A stretch of DNA of 26,847 nt from Butyricicoccus pullicaecorum. Lineage in GTDB: Bacteria; Bacillota; Clostridia; Oscillospirales; Butyricicoccaceae. Position numbers and translations under genes: made by a program. The first letter of the stretch is position 1. The number at the start of each line of letters is the position of its first letter. The stretch spans positions 1-26,847 of the forward strand of contig JAGZIN010000029.1 in assembly GCA_018366195.1 (NCBI GenBank), read 5' to 3'. The notes beneath the pieces are model-generated. The model was not told the DNA's origin, ran no database searches, and saw nothing but the letters and a program-made list of their open reading frames with translations. Of the stretch, positions 5,728-13,736 are shown piece after piece.

Positions 5728-7173
5728 ATGATGACGAAAGACCAGTACATTGAATCCCTGCGCAAGCTGAACCTCAATCTGTGGATGTTCGGCAAGAAAA
5801 TCGAAAATCCGGTAGATGATCCGGTTATTCGTCCTTCCCTCAACTCCTTTGCCGCAACCTATGAGCTTGCAGAAGATCCCCAGTATGAGGATTTGATGAC
5901 TGCAACCTCCCACCTGAGCGGCAATAAAATCAACCGTTTCACACACATGCATCAGTCCACCGACGACCTCATTAAGAAGGTCAAGATGCAGCGCCTGCTG
6001 GGTCAAAAGACCGCAGCCTGCTTCCAGCGCTGTGTCGGCATGGACGCGATGAATGCTGTGTTCTCCTCAACCTTTGAGATTGATGAGGCTTGCGGAACCA
6101 ACTATCATCAGAATTTCCTGAATTTCCTGCGCCGCGTACAGGACGAAGACCTCGCAGTAGATGGCGCAATGACCGACGTCAAGGGCGACCGCTCTCTGGC
6201 TCCGTCCCAGCAGGCAGATCCAGACCTGTTCCTGCACGTTGTAGAGCGCACACCGGACGGCGTTTACGTAACCGGTGCAAAGGCACATCAGACCGGCTTT
6301 GTCAACTCTCATGAGGTTCTGGTCATGCCCACCATCTCGATGCGTGAGGGCGATGAGGATTATGCAATTTCCTTTGCAATCCCAACCGACTCTGACGGCA
6401 TTACCCTGATTTACGGCCGTCAGTCCTGTGACACCCGCAAGCTTGAGGAGTACAACGACATCGACGTTGGCAACAAGGTATATGGCGGACATGAAGTTTT
6501 GGTTATTTTTGACCATGTATTCGTTCCGAACGACCGCATCTTCCTCAACGGCGAAGTCAAGTTTGCCGGCATGATTGTAGAACGCTTTGCAGGCTATCAC
6601 CGTCAGTCCTATGGCGGCTGTAAGGTTGGCGTGGGCGATGTCCTCATTGGCGCAACCGCACTGTCTGTTGAAATGGCTGGCGCTGCAAAGGCATCTCACG
6701 TCAAGGATAAGCTCATTGAGATGGTACATCTCAACGAAACGCTGTACTGCTGCGGCATTGCATGCTCCTCTCAGGGCTTCAAGACAAAGGCGGGCAACTA
6801 CCTCATTGACCTGCTGCTCGCAAATGTGTGCAAGCAGAACGTCACCCGCTTCCCGTATGATATTGCACGTCTTGCACAGGATTTGGCAGGCGGCGCAATG
6901 GTTACCCTGCCGTCTGAGGCTGACTTCCGTCATCCAGAACTGCATGCTTACATTGACAAGTACTTCAAGGGCATCAATGCCGTTTCTACGGAAGACCGTA
7001 TGCGTGTTCTGCGCCTCATCGAGAACATGACCATGGGCACTGCTGCGGTTGGCTACCTGCCGGAATCCATGCATGGTGCTGGTTCTCCGCAGGCACAGCG
7101 CATTATGATTTCCCGTCAGTGCAACATGGAAATGAAGAAGGAGCTTGCAAAGAAAATTGCACGCATTGATTAA
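5728..7173 (+). CDS. abfD: 4-hydroxybutyryl-CoA dehydratase / vinylacetyl-CoA delta-isomerase
   Basis: Dehydrates 4-hydroxybutyryl-CoA to crotonyl-CoA by a radical mechanism using FAD and a [4Fe-4S] cluster, and isomerises vinylacetyl-CoA. The 481 residues align end to end with the Clostridium aminobutyricum enzyme. The cluster ligands are all present with a one-residue offset: C98 and C102 (ACFQRC), H291 and C298 (HRQSYGGC), equivalent to C99, C103, H292 and C299. VKMQRLLGQKTA, HQSTDDL and SMHGAGSPQAQR are also conserved. AAAGGA lies about 12 nt before the first ATG; a second ATG follows directly. It follows 4hbD with a hairpin in the 77-nt gap and ends before a strong terminator. The enzyme is oxygen-labile, which fits a strict anaerobe. 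Confidence 0.97.
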   Translation: MMTKDQYIESLRKLNLNLWMFGKKIENPVDDPVIRPSLNSFAATYELAEDPQYEDLMTATSHLSGNKINRFTHMHQSTDDLIKKVKMQRLLGQKTAACFQRCVGMDAMNAVFSSTFEIDEACGTNYHQNFLNFLRRVQDEDLAVDGAMTDVKGDRSLAPSQQADPDLFLHVVERTPDGVYVTGAKAHQTGFVNSHEVLVMPTISMREGDEDYAISFAIPTDSDGITLIYGRQSCDTRKLEEYNDIDVGNKVYGGHEVLVIFDHVFVPNDRIFLNGEVKFAGMIVERFAGYHRQSYGGCKVGVGDVLIGATALSVEMAGAAKASHVKDKLIEMVHLNETLYCCGIACSSQGFKTKAGNYLIDLLLANVCKQNVTRFPYDIARLAQDLAGGAMVTLPSEADFRHPELHAYIDKYFKGINAVSTEDRMRVLRLIENMTMGTAAVGYLPESMHGAGSPQAQRIMISRQCNMEMKKELAKKIARID

Positions 7174-7234
7174 GTTCGATTTCTGCTTGGCTTGTGCCAG
7201 CTGACCTCTCGATTCCCTAAGTGGACGCACGTTT

Positions 7235-7266
7235 GAAAGAAGGCACTCCCTGAGTGCCTTTCTTTC
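7235..7266 (+). terminator. Terminator of the 4hbD-abfD unit
   Basis: GAAAGAAGGCACTC (7235-7248) pairs with GAGTGCCTTTCTTTC (7252-7266) with one bulged T and a 3-nt loop. The 3' arm is T-rich. It separates abfD from the small double-CxxC gene, so the CoA-transferase block is either read through or has its own promoter. A weak candidate is TTGCAC (7294-7299), 18 nt, CTATCT (7318-7323). Confidence 0.65.
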
Positions 7267-7355
7267 TATCGCTTCCCTGTCGAATCCGTTGTTTTGCACA
7301 AAAGCCATGCAGATTTCCTATCTTGGACTCCCATAGCAGCACAAGGATCATGGAT

Positions 7356-7634
7356 ATGAAAGCAAAGATTGCCGTTAAGTTTTGCGGCGGCTGTAATCCC
7401 GGATATGACCGCGGCGCAGCATATCAGCAAATCCGTTCCGCCACAGCAGACCATGCTGAACTCTCTCTCCCGACGGACGGTGTGCACTATGATGCCCTCC
7501 TCATTCTCCGCGGCTGCACAGGCTGCCCCTACCTATACGAAGAAATCCACGCAGATGCACGTATTGTGTGCATGAAGCAAGATGACATACCGGAAGTCAT
7601 TGAACAAATCCGGAACTATGAAACAAAGGAATGA
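7356..7634 (+). CDS. Small double-CxxC protein of unknown function
   Basis: A 92-residue protein I cannot assign. It has two cysteine pairs in similar settings: C10-G-G-C13-N-P-G-Y-D-R and, in the second half, R-G-C54-T-G-C57-P. Between them is a strand-like segment (HYDALLILRG), giving a compact alpha/beta pattern with cysteines at strand ends. This suits binding of a metal or Fe-S cluster, or thiol redox chemistry. There is no signal peptide. ATG at 7356 is chosen because AAGGA at 7343-7347 is 8 nt upstream; the ATG at 7350 is too close. Its stop is 6 nt before the CoA-transferase start, and that gene's AAAGGA site lies inside this ORF, so the two are translationally coupled. A role in CoA-transferase or dehydratase function is inference from position only. 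Confidence 0.8.
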   Translation: MKAKIAVKFCGGCNPGYDRGAAYQQIRSATADHAELSLPTDGVHYDALLILRGCTGCPYLYEEIHADARIVCMKQDDIPEVIEQIRNYETKE

Positions 7635-7640
7635 TACACT

Positions 7641-9197
7641 GTGAAGAAAGTAAGAATCCTGTCAGCAGAGGAAGCTGCACAGCTTGTACAAGATGGTGAC
7701 ACCATTGCCACTGGCGGTTTTGTAAGCTGTGCATGCCCAGAAACCCTGTCTACTGCACTGGAGAAGCGTTTTCTGGAAACCGGACACCCGAACAATCTGA
7801 CGCTGTTTTTTGCAGCCGGTCAGGGACACCGCGACGGCACTGGCGGCGACCACTATGGACACGAGGGTATGGTAAAGCGTGTTATCGGCGGCCACTGGGA
7901 CCGTGCGCCTCGTCTGGGTGAACTGGCACTCAACAACAAGATTGAGGCATATAACCTGCCGCAGGGTGTTATTTCCCACATGTACCGCGATATTGCAGCC
8001 CACAACATCGGCACCATCACCCATGTTGGTCTGAAAACCTTTGCCGACCCGCGCCACGGCGGCGGCAAGCTCAACGAGTGCACCAAGGAAGACCTTGTAA
8101 AGGTCGTAAACATTGACGGTCACGAACGCCTGCTCTACAAGGCATTCCCCATTGATGTGGTATTCCTGCGCGCTTCTTATTGCGACGAATTCGGCAACTG
8201 CACCGTGCACCGCGAAATCGGTCCGCTGGACGTTACCGCAATGGCTCAGGCATGCAAGAACTCTGGCGGCCGTGTCATTGTGCAGGTTGAGAAGATTGTA
8301 CAGGGCGGCTCTCTCGACCCCAAGCTGGTTGCAATCCCCGGCATTTATGTTGATTCCGTTGTGATTGGCTCCGAGGAGGAAAATATGCAGTGTCTGGGCA
8401 TGCCCTATGACGGTGCACTGACTGGTGAATTCCGGATTCCGGTGGACGCAATCCCCTCCATTCCGCTCGACGCGAAGAAAATCATTGCGCGCCGTGCTGC
8501 CATGGAACTGCCAAAGGACGCAATCGTAAACCTTGGCACAGGCGCACCGGAGAAAATCGCAAATGTTGCCGCAGAGGAAGGCATTTCGGACAATATGACC
8601 CTCACCGTTGAAGCAGGCTCCATTGCCGGTGTTCCCTATGGCGGCACCCAGTTCGGCGCTGCTGCCAATGCCATGTGCATCATTCCGCACAACGTACAGT
8701 TCGACTTCTATCAGGGCGGCGGTCTTGATGTTGCTTTCTTGGGTCTTGCAGAAACCGCGCCCAACGGTGACCTCAATGTATCCAAATTCGGTACCCGTCT
8801 TGCAGGTGCTGGCGGATTTATTGATATCACCCAAAATGCAAAGAAGGTTGTATACTGCGGCACTTTTACCGCCAAGGGTCTCAAAACCGCCTGCGAGGAT
8901 GGAAAGCTCGTCATCACACAGGAGGGCGCAAAGAAGAAGTTTGTGCAGCAGGTAGAACACATCACCTTCTCCGGCGACTATGCAAACGAAGTGCACCAGC
9001 CGGTTCTGTACATTACCGAACGCGCTGTCTTTGAGCTGCGTCCAGAGGGTGTAACACTCGTTGAAATCGCGCCGGGCATCGACCTGCAAACACAAGTACT
9101 CGACCAGATGGACTTCCAGCCGCAGATTGCAGACGAAGTGAAAATCATGGACGCACGCATTTTCCGCGAGGAAAAAATGGGTCTGGCTGAGTGCTAA
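7641..9197 (+). CDS. Acyl-CoA:acetate CoA-transferase, propionate CoA-transferase (Pct) type
   Basis: Moves CoA between acyl-CoAs and free acids. In this setting the likely job is activating 4-hydroxybutyrate with acetyl-CoA or butyryl-CoA, or releasing butyrate. The 518 residues align throughout with Clostridium propionicum Pct, a fused alpha-beta family I CoA-transferase: DGDTIATGGFVS near the start, GGGKLNECTKED, and the catalytic glutamate E324 in TLTVEAGSIAGVPYGG, the same number as in Pct. The C-terminal EIAPGIDLQTQVLDQMDF is also conserved. Start is GTG with AAAGGA about 10 nt upstream. It differs from Cat2/AbfT, the roughly 430-residue family usually paired with abfD, so substrate range should be treated as open. 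Confidence 0.93.
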   Translation: MKKVRILSAEEAAQLVQDGDTIATGGFVSCACPETLSTALEKRFLETGHPNNLTLFFAAGQGHRDGTGGDHYGHEGMVKRVIGGHWDRAPRLGELALNNKIEAYNLPQGVISHMYRDIAAHNIGTITHVGLKTFADPRHGGGKLNECTKEDLVKVVNIDGHERLLYKAFPIDVVFLRASYCDEFGNCTVHREIGPLDVTAMAQACKNSGGRVIVQVEKIVQGGSLDPKLVAIPGIYVDSVVIGSEEENMQCLGMPYDGALTGEFRIPVDAIPSIPLDAKKIIARRAAMELPKDAIVNLGTGAPEKIANVAAEEGISDNMTLTVEAGSIAGVPYGGTQFGAAANAMCIIPHNVQFDFYQGGGLDVAFLGLAETAPNGDLNVSKFGTRLAGAGGFIDITQNAKKVVYCGTFTAKGLKTACEDGKLVITQEGAKKKFVQQVEHITFSGDYANEVHQPVLYITERAVFELRPEGVTLVEIAPGIDLQTQVLDQMDFQPQIADEVKIMDARIFREEKMGLAEC

Positions 9198-9444
9198 AAT
9201 TCATAGGTTTTAGCGAAATGGCGCGAATTGGTTTTCTTTCTAATATTTTGCAGTGAATTACTGATAATTTCACGGTATTTTGCACGAAAAAATTTTTAGA
9301 TTTTTACCGATTTCTCTTCCATTTTCACAAACAGTTTGATAAAATTATAACGAAGTGCGGTGCACAGCCCCCGCTTCACAACGCCGAAAAGAGCGGCACA
9401 AGACCGGCTCTTTCCGAACCCCAAAAAGAAAAGGAGAGTTTCCA
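9198..9444 (+). promoter_or_regulatory. Promoter and leader of the thl-crt-hbd operon
   Basis: An AT-rich stretch ends in a weak promoter: TTTTCA (9322-9327), 18 nt, TATAAC (9346-9351). Two hairpins follow in the leader: GAA/GCGG with CCGC/TTC (9352-9377), at the likely 5' end, and AAAGAGC (9388-9394) with GCTCTTT (9407-9413). AAGGAG at 9431-9436 serves the thiolase ATG. No terminator with a clear T run was seen after the CoA-transferase gene, so read-through is possible. Confidence 0.5.
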
Positions 9445-10632
9445 ATGAACGTTTATATTTGCGCGGCAGCCCGTACGCCTATCGGCAGCTACGGCGGCAC
9501 ATTGCGTGATGTCCACTCCTCTGTACTCGGTACTGTGGCTGCAAAGGCTGCAATCGAGCGCGCCGGCATTGACAAGGACGCAATCGACGAAGTTGTATTT
9601 GGACAGGTGCTTCAGGGCGGTGTTGGTCAGAACGTAGCACGTCAGGTTTGCCTTGGTGCAGGTCTGCCAATCACAACCCCCGCAATGACCCTGAACAAGG
9701 TTTGTGGTTCTTCCATGCGCGCCATCTCTCTTGGTGCACAGATGATTCGCTCCGGCGAAGACCAGCTGCTGCTGGTTGGCGGCTGCGAATCCATGTCCGG
9801 CGCACCGTATGTTTCCCACAATATGCGCTGGGGCGCACGCATGAATGATGTGAAGATGGTTGATATGATGGTTTATGACGGCGTATTCGACGTATTCAAC
9901 CAGTATCACATGGGTATCACTGCTGAAAATATTGCCGAGCAGTATGGTATCAGCCGTGAAATGCAGGACCAGATTGCTTATGACTCTCAGATGAAGGCTG
10001 CAAAGGCTGTTGCATCGGGTCGCTTCAAGGAGGAAATTGCTCCGGTTGAGGTCAAGAAAAAGAAGGAAACCATTCTTTTTGATACCGATGAGTACGTAAA
10101 GGCACAGACCACTTTGGAAGGTCTTGCAAAGCTGCGTCCGGCTTTCAAGAAGGACGGCACTGTAACCGCAGGCAACGCTTCCGGCATCAACGATGCAGGT
10201 GCTGCCATGATTATCGCTTCTGAGGATTATGTAAAGGCACACGGTCTCAAGCCGCTTGCTAAAATCCGCGCATTTGGTTCTGTTGGCTGTGACCCGTCCA
10301 TCATGGGCGTAGGTCCCATCGAGTCCACCCGTCAGGCGCTCAAGCGTGCTGGTCTGACAGTTGCTGACCTGGACCTCATCGAGTCCAACGAGGCTTTCGC
10401 TGCACAGGCTGCTGCCGTAAACCGCGAGCTGGGCTTTGACATGGACAAGGTAAACGTAAACGGCGGCGCAATCGCTCTGGGTCACCCAATCGGTGCTGCT
10501 GGCTGCCGCATCAGCACCACTCTGCTGCATGAAATGGTGAAGCGTGACTGCACACTGGGTCTTGCTACCATGTGCATCGGCGGCGGTATGGGCGAAGCGC
10601 TGATTGTTGAGCGCGACGAACTGTGTAAGTAA
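9445..10632 (+). CDS. thl: Acetyl-CoA acetyltransferase (thiolase)
   Basis: Condenses two acetyl-CoA to acetoacetyl-CoA, the entry step of the acetyl-CoA route to butyrate. It has 395 residues with all catalytic residues: C87 (NKVCGSSMRA), H347 (ALGHPIGAAGCR) and C377 (MCIGGGMGEA). The N-terminal ICAAARTPIGSYGG is the usual thiolase opening. The open frame extends upstream to 9355, but AAGGAG 8 nt before 9445 and the family N-terminus fix the start at 9445. First gene of thl-crt-hbd. Confidence 0.96.
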   Translation: MNVYICAAARTPIGSYGGTLRDVHSSVLGTVAAKAAIERAGIDKDAIDEVVFGQVLQGGVGQNVARQVCLGAGLPITTPAMTLNKVCGSSMRAISLGAQMIRSGEDQLLLVGGCESMSGAPYVSHNMRWGARMNDVKMVDMMVYDGVFDVFNQYHMGITAENIAEQYGISREMQDQIAYDSQMKAAKAVASGRFKEEIAPVEVKKKKETILFDTDEYVKAQTTLEGLAKLRPAFKKDGTVTAGNASGINDAGAAMIIASEDYVKAHGLKPLAKIRAFGSVGCDPSIMGVGPIESTRQALKRAGLTVADLDLIESNEAFAAQAAAVNRELGFDMDKVNVNGGAIALGHPIGAAGCRISTTLLHEMVKRDCTLGLATMCIGGGMGEALIVERDELCK

Positions 10633-10647
10633 TTTTGGCGGCACAGC

Positions 10648-10667
10648 GGGACGGCGCTTGCCGTCCC
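10648..10667 (+). promoter_or_regulatory. Intercistronic hairpin between thl and crt
   Basis: A perfect 8-bp stem, GGGACGGC with GCCGTCCC, and loop GCTT, followed by a C-rich stretch and not a T run. It is unlikely to terminate and may protect or process the mRNA. Confidence 0.55.
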
Positions 10668-10702
10668 ACTCCCCCCGATTGTGACAAGGAGATAATTCAA
10701 TT

Positions 10703-11518
10703 ATGACTGACGTTTTAGTGGAAAAGAAGGGCCATGTTGCCGTTATTACCATCAACCACATGCAGGCAATGAACGCACTGTCTACGGATATGTATGCGCA
10801 GCTTGAGGAAGCATTTGATTCCGTCGAGGCGATGGACGATGTTTATGCCGTTGTTTTGACCGGTTCTTCTATGGTAAATAAGAAGGGTAAAACCGTTCAT
10901 TCCTTTGTTGCAGGCGCTGACATCTCTCAGATGTCCACCATGACCGTGATGGAAGGCAAGGCCTTCGGCAACGACAGCAACCGCGTTTGCCGCAAGATTG
11001 AACACTTCAAGCGCCCTGTAATCGCTGCCATCAACGGCTTCTGTCTGGGCGGCGGCTGCGAGCTTGCAATGTCCTGCGATATTCGTCTGGCATCTGATAA
11101 CGCTCTGTTTGGTCAGCCCGAGGTGGGTCTTGGCATCACCCCCGGCTGCGGCGGCACGCAGCGTCTTGCACGCATCGTAGGATTGGGCAAGGCAAAGGAA
11201 ATGCTCTACACAGCGCGCGGCAATTACAGCGCACAGGCTGCACTGGATATGGGTCTTGTAAACTATGTTTATCCGCTTGACCAGCTCATGGACGAGGCAA
11301 TGAAGCTTGCAGAGGAAATTGCTGCACAGGCTCCAATTGCTGTGGCTCTGACCAAGGAAGCTGTCAATGTTGGCATGCAGATGGATTTGGATTCTGCTCT
11401 GAAGCTTGAGGGTAACTGCTTCGGCGAGTGCTTCGCAACCGAGGACCAGAAATATGGCATGGCTTACTTCCTGGACAAAAACCGCGACAAGCCTGCAAAG
11501 GAATTCCAGAACAAGTAA
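10703..11518 (+). CDS. crt: 3-hydroxybutyryl-CoA dehydratase (crotonase)
   Basis: Dehydrates (S)-3-hydroxybutyryl-CoA to crotonyl-CoA. It has 271 residues with the crotonase fold: oxyanion-hole segment HSFVAGADISQM, then GGGCE with catalytic E120 and PEVGLGITPGCGGTQRL with catalytic E140. The loop before the oxyanion hole carries a few extra residues (SMVNKKGKT, about 56-64) relative to the C. acetobutylicum enzyme. AAGGAG lies about 13 nt upstream of the ATG. Middle gene of thl-crt-hbd, with its product joining the abfD product at crotonyl-CoA. Confidence 0.94.
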   Translation: MTDVLVEKKGHVAVITINHMQAMNALSTDMYAQLEEAFDSVEAMDDVYAVVLTGSSMVNKKGKTVHSFVAGADISQMSTMTVMEGKAFGNDSNRVCRKIEHFKRPVIAAINGFCLGGGCELAMSCDIRLASDNALFGQPEVGLGITPGCGGTQRLARIVGLGKAKEMLYTARGNYSAQAALDMGLVNYVYPLDQLMDEAMKLAEEIAAQAPIAVALTKEAVNVGMQMDLDSALKLEGNCFGECFATEDQKYGMAYFLDKNRDKPAKEFQNK

Positions 11519-11524
11519 GTTTTT

Positions 11525-11558
11525 TGAAATCGTGGCTACCATAATCCCACTGATTTCA
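11525..11558 (+). promoter_or_regulatory. Intercistronic hairpin between crt and hbd
   Basis: TGAAATC-GTGG (11525-11535) pairs with CCAC-T-GATTTCA (11547-11558) with one bulged T and an 11-nt loop. There is no T run. It is the third such hairpin in the gaps of the butyrate genes. Confidence 0.5.
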
Positions 11559-11606
11559 GAGGGCAGGTAGTTCACATCAGCATTTTTTAGAGGAGAGAGT
11601 AAAATT

Positions 11607-12497
11607 ATGAAGGTTTGCGTATTTGGCGCCGGCAACATGGGCGCACGTATTGCAGAAGTATTTCTGACCCACGACCACGAGGTTACTCTGCTCGATATCA
11701 AGGAGCAGTTTGTTGAGGGCGGCGTAAAGCGTATTCAAGGCGATTTGGAATTCCTTGTCAAAAAGGAAAAAATGACCGCAGAGCGCAAAGATGCTCTGCT
11801 CGGCAGCCTCAAGACCTCTGTTGACCGCAGTGCAGCAAAAGATGCCGATTTTGTCATCGAAGTCATTCTGGAGAACATGGAGCTCAAGAAGGAACTGCTC
11901 AAGGAGCTGGATACCATTTGTCCGGCACATACCATCTTTGCTTCCAACACCTCTGCACTTTCGATTACCGAGATGGCTGCCTGCATTCCGCACCGCTCTG
12001 ACAAGTTCATTGGCTGCCACTTCTTCAATCCGGCTCAAATCATGAAGCTTGTCGAGGTAACCCGCGCAATGCAGACCTCAGATGAAACCTTCAACTTTGC
12101 ATTTGACCTGATGACCAAGCTTGATAAAACTCCGGTCGCTGTACATGAAGGTCCTGGCTTTGTTGTAAACCGTATCCTGATTCCGATGATGAACGAAGCA
12201 ATCGGCATCTATGCCGACGGTCTTGCTTCTCCAAGCGACATTGATATTGCAATGCAGAACGGCGCGGGCATGAAGTCCGGTCCGCTGCACACAGCTGACC
12301 TCGTTGGTCATGATGTAAACCTTGCAATCATGGAAACCCTGTACCGCGAAACTGGTGACCCGAAATACCGCCCGCACCCGCTGCTCCGCAAGATGGTTCG
12401 TGCTGGCTGGCTGGGTCAAAAGACTGGCAAGGGCTTCTTCACCTATGACAAGCCCTTCGGCAAGGAAGTTCCCGGCGGTGACTTGACCGTTCGCTAA
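11607..12497 (+). CDS. hbd: 3-hydroxybutyryl-CoA dehydrogenase
   Basis: Reduces acetoacetyl-CoA to (S)-3-hydroxybutyryl-CoA with NAD(P)H. It has 296 residues. The Rossmann motif GAGNMG is at 7-12, and catalytic residues are S116 (ASNTSALS), H138 (GCHFFNP), E150 (KLVEV) and N188 (GFVVNR). The C-terminal domain ends with GKGFFTYDKPFG. It is slightly longer than the 282-residue C. acetobutylicum Hbd, by a C-terminal tail. AGGAGAG supports the ATG. Last gene of the operon, followed by double hairpins. No bcd or etf genes follow, unlike the classical bcs operon. Confidence 0.95.
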   Translation: MKVCVFGAGNMGARIAEVFLTHDHEVTLLDIKEQFVEGGVKRIQGDLEFLVKKEKMTAERKDALLGSLKTSVDRSAAKDADFVIEVILENMELKKELLKELDTICPAHTIFASNTSALSITEMAACIPHRSDKFIGCHFFNPAQIMKLVEVTRAMQTSDETFNFAFDLMTKLDKTPVAVHEGPGFVVNRILIPMMNEAIGIYADGLASPSDIDIAMQNGAGMKSGPLHTADLVGHDVNLAIMETLYRETGDPKYRPHPLLRKMVRAGWLGQKTGKGFFTYDKPFGKEVPGGDLTVR

Positions 12498-12523
12498 TTT
12501 CAAAAACTCTCCATTTTTTATAG

Positions 12524-12590
12524 GCTGTATGTACGCATACAGCAAAGAAAAGTATGCAGTGCCAAAAATTTGGCACTGCATACTTTTTTT
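12524..12590. terminator. Double hairpin terminator between hbd and spmB
   Basis: The first hairpin is GCTGTATG (12524-12531) with CATACAGC (12536-12543), loop TACG. The second is a 19-bp stem, AAAAGTATGCAGTGCCAAA (12548-12566) with its complement at 12569-12586, followed by T residues to 12590. The A run on the other side lets it serve the convergent spmB transcript as well. Confidence 0.88.
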
Positions 12591-12614
12591 GAAAGCAGGC
12601 TCCTATGGCTTCCA

Positions 12615-13133
12615 CTATCCCACACCAAAGAACAGACGCACAAAAAACGCAGAGAGCACAAACGCGGTCAAATCTCCAATGAGCGCAGCCGGAACCGCAT
12701 AACGGGTATCCCGCAGCCCCAAGCTGCCCGCATAGAGACTGATGGTGTAGACGCTGGTTTCAGATGCCCCAAGCATCACCGCCGCCACACGTCCGGCATA
12801 ACTGTCTACCCCCGCACGGCGCATGACCTCTGTTCCCAGCGCCAATCCCCCGCTTCCGCTGATTGGTTTCAATAGAACAAGCGCCGCACAGTCAGGCGGA
12901 ATCCCCAGCACAGCAAGCACAGGGCGCATGAGTTCCCCCAACCCGTCTATGACTCCCGACGCACGCAGCATCGAAACTGCTGTCAACATTCCGATGAGAG
13001 TGGGCGCAATGGCAAGAGCAGTCTGTGCACCCTTTTTTGCTCCAGTGAGAAAGGTTTGAAATACATCTGCCCCCTGTCTATACGCAAAAAAAGAAATCCC
13101 TGCCAAAATAACGGGTACAATCCAGTTTCCCAT
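12615..13133 (-). CDS. spmB: Spore maturation protein B
   Basis: Membrane protein with a nucleoside-recognition (Gate) domain, needed with SpmA for normal spore core dehydration in Bacillus and Clostridium. It has 172 residues and several hydrophobic helices. Family signatures are visible: GAKKGAQTALAIAPTLIGMLTAVSMLRASG, LLKPISGSGGLALGTEVM and MLGASETSVYTISLYAGSLGLRDTRY. AGGAG lies about 10 nt before the ATG. It is 17 nt downstream of spmA and is the last gene of spoIIID-spmA-spmB. Confidence 0.94.
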   Translation of the reverse strand: MGNWIVPVILAGISFFAYRQGADVFQTFLTGAKKGAQTALAIAPTLIGMLTAVSMLRASGVIDGLGELMRPVLAVLGIPPDCAALVLLKPISGSGGLALGTEVMRRAGVDSYAGRVAAVMLGASETSVYTISLYAGSLGLRDTRYAVPAALIGDLTAFVLSAFFVRLFFGVG

Positions 13134-13150
13134 TCCCGATACGCTCCTTT

Positions 13151-13735
13151 TTATATTTTGTCAGGGAAAAATCGACGCAGCACATACGCAGCCGTCAAGG
13201 CAGCAATCACCGAGCCAATCGACGCGCCCCATACCGCCGGCATGATATCAAATGGCATCGATGCGCCAAGCCCTGTCCGCACTGCTGCAATCGTTGAGGG
13301 AATGAGCTGAATTGAGGTCGTATTCAAAATAATGAGCATGAGCACACGGTTCGGACTTCCGCGCCTGCCAGCCGTTTCATATAAGCGGTCTGCCGCCCGC
13401 AGTCCGAGCGGAGTTGCCGCGTTGGAAAGCCCCAGAAGATTTGCTGTAATATTGGAGCTGACCAGCTCCATGCTTTGGGAATCCCGTCCAGCAGCTCCAA
13501 AAATACATCGCAGCAGGGGCTGCATGGCATGCGCGATTTTTTGCCCCAATCCAGAAGCGGAAACCAGCTCCATGATGCCCGACCAAAACATCATAAGCCC
13601 TATCATTTCTATGAGCAGCCCGACCGCCTGCCCTGCTCCCTGTGCTGCCGCCTGCGACACCGCACCCATCTGCCCAAAAAGCGCACCACCTACACAGGCA
13701 ATCACCAAAAATCCCACCCAAATCTTTGATAACAC
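13151..13735 (-). CDS. spmA: Spore maturation protein A
   Basis: Membrane partner of SpmB with a Gate domain. The true start is the GTG at 13735-13733, read as MLSKIWVGFLVIACVGG. GGAGG lies 11 nt upstream, inside the spoIIID 3' end, and this gives 194 residues, close to the 196 of B. subtilis SpmA. The open frame extends further upstream but overlaps spoIIID. Signatures include MIGLMMFWSGIMELVSASGLGQK, NLLGLSNAATPLGLRA and LNTTSIQLIPSTIAAVRTGLGAS. The gene starts 1 nt after the spoIIID stop, so translation is coupled. Confidence 0.94.
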   Translation of the reverse strand: MLSKIWVGFLVIACVGGALFGQMGAVSQAAAQGAGQAVGLLIEMIGLMMFWSGIMELVSASGLGQKIAHAMQPLLRCIFGAAGRDSQSMELVSSNITANLLGLSNAATPLGLRAADRLYETAGRRGSPNRVLMLIILNTTSIQLIPSTIAAVRTGLGASMPFDIMPAVWGASIGSVIAALTAAYVLRRFFPDKI

Positions 13736-13736
13736 G

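Noticed and set aside
9355..9444. Upstream extension of the thiolase frame
   Set aside because: It overlaps the predicted promoter start and leader hairpins, and has no SD, while the start at 9445 has AAGGAG and the exact family N-terminus.
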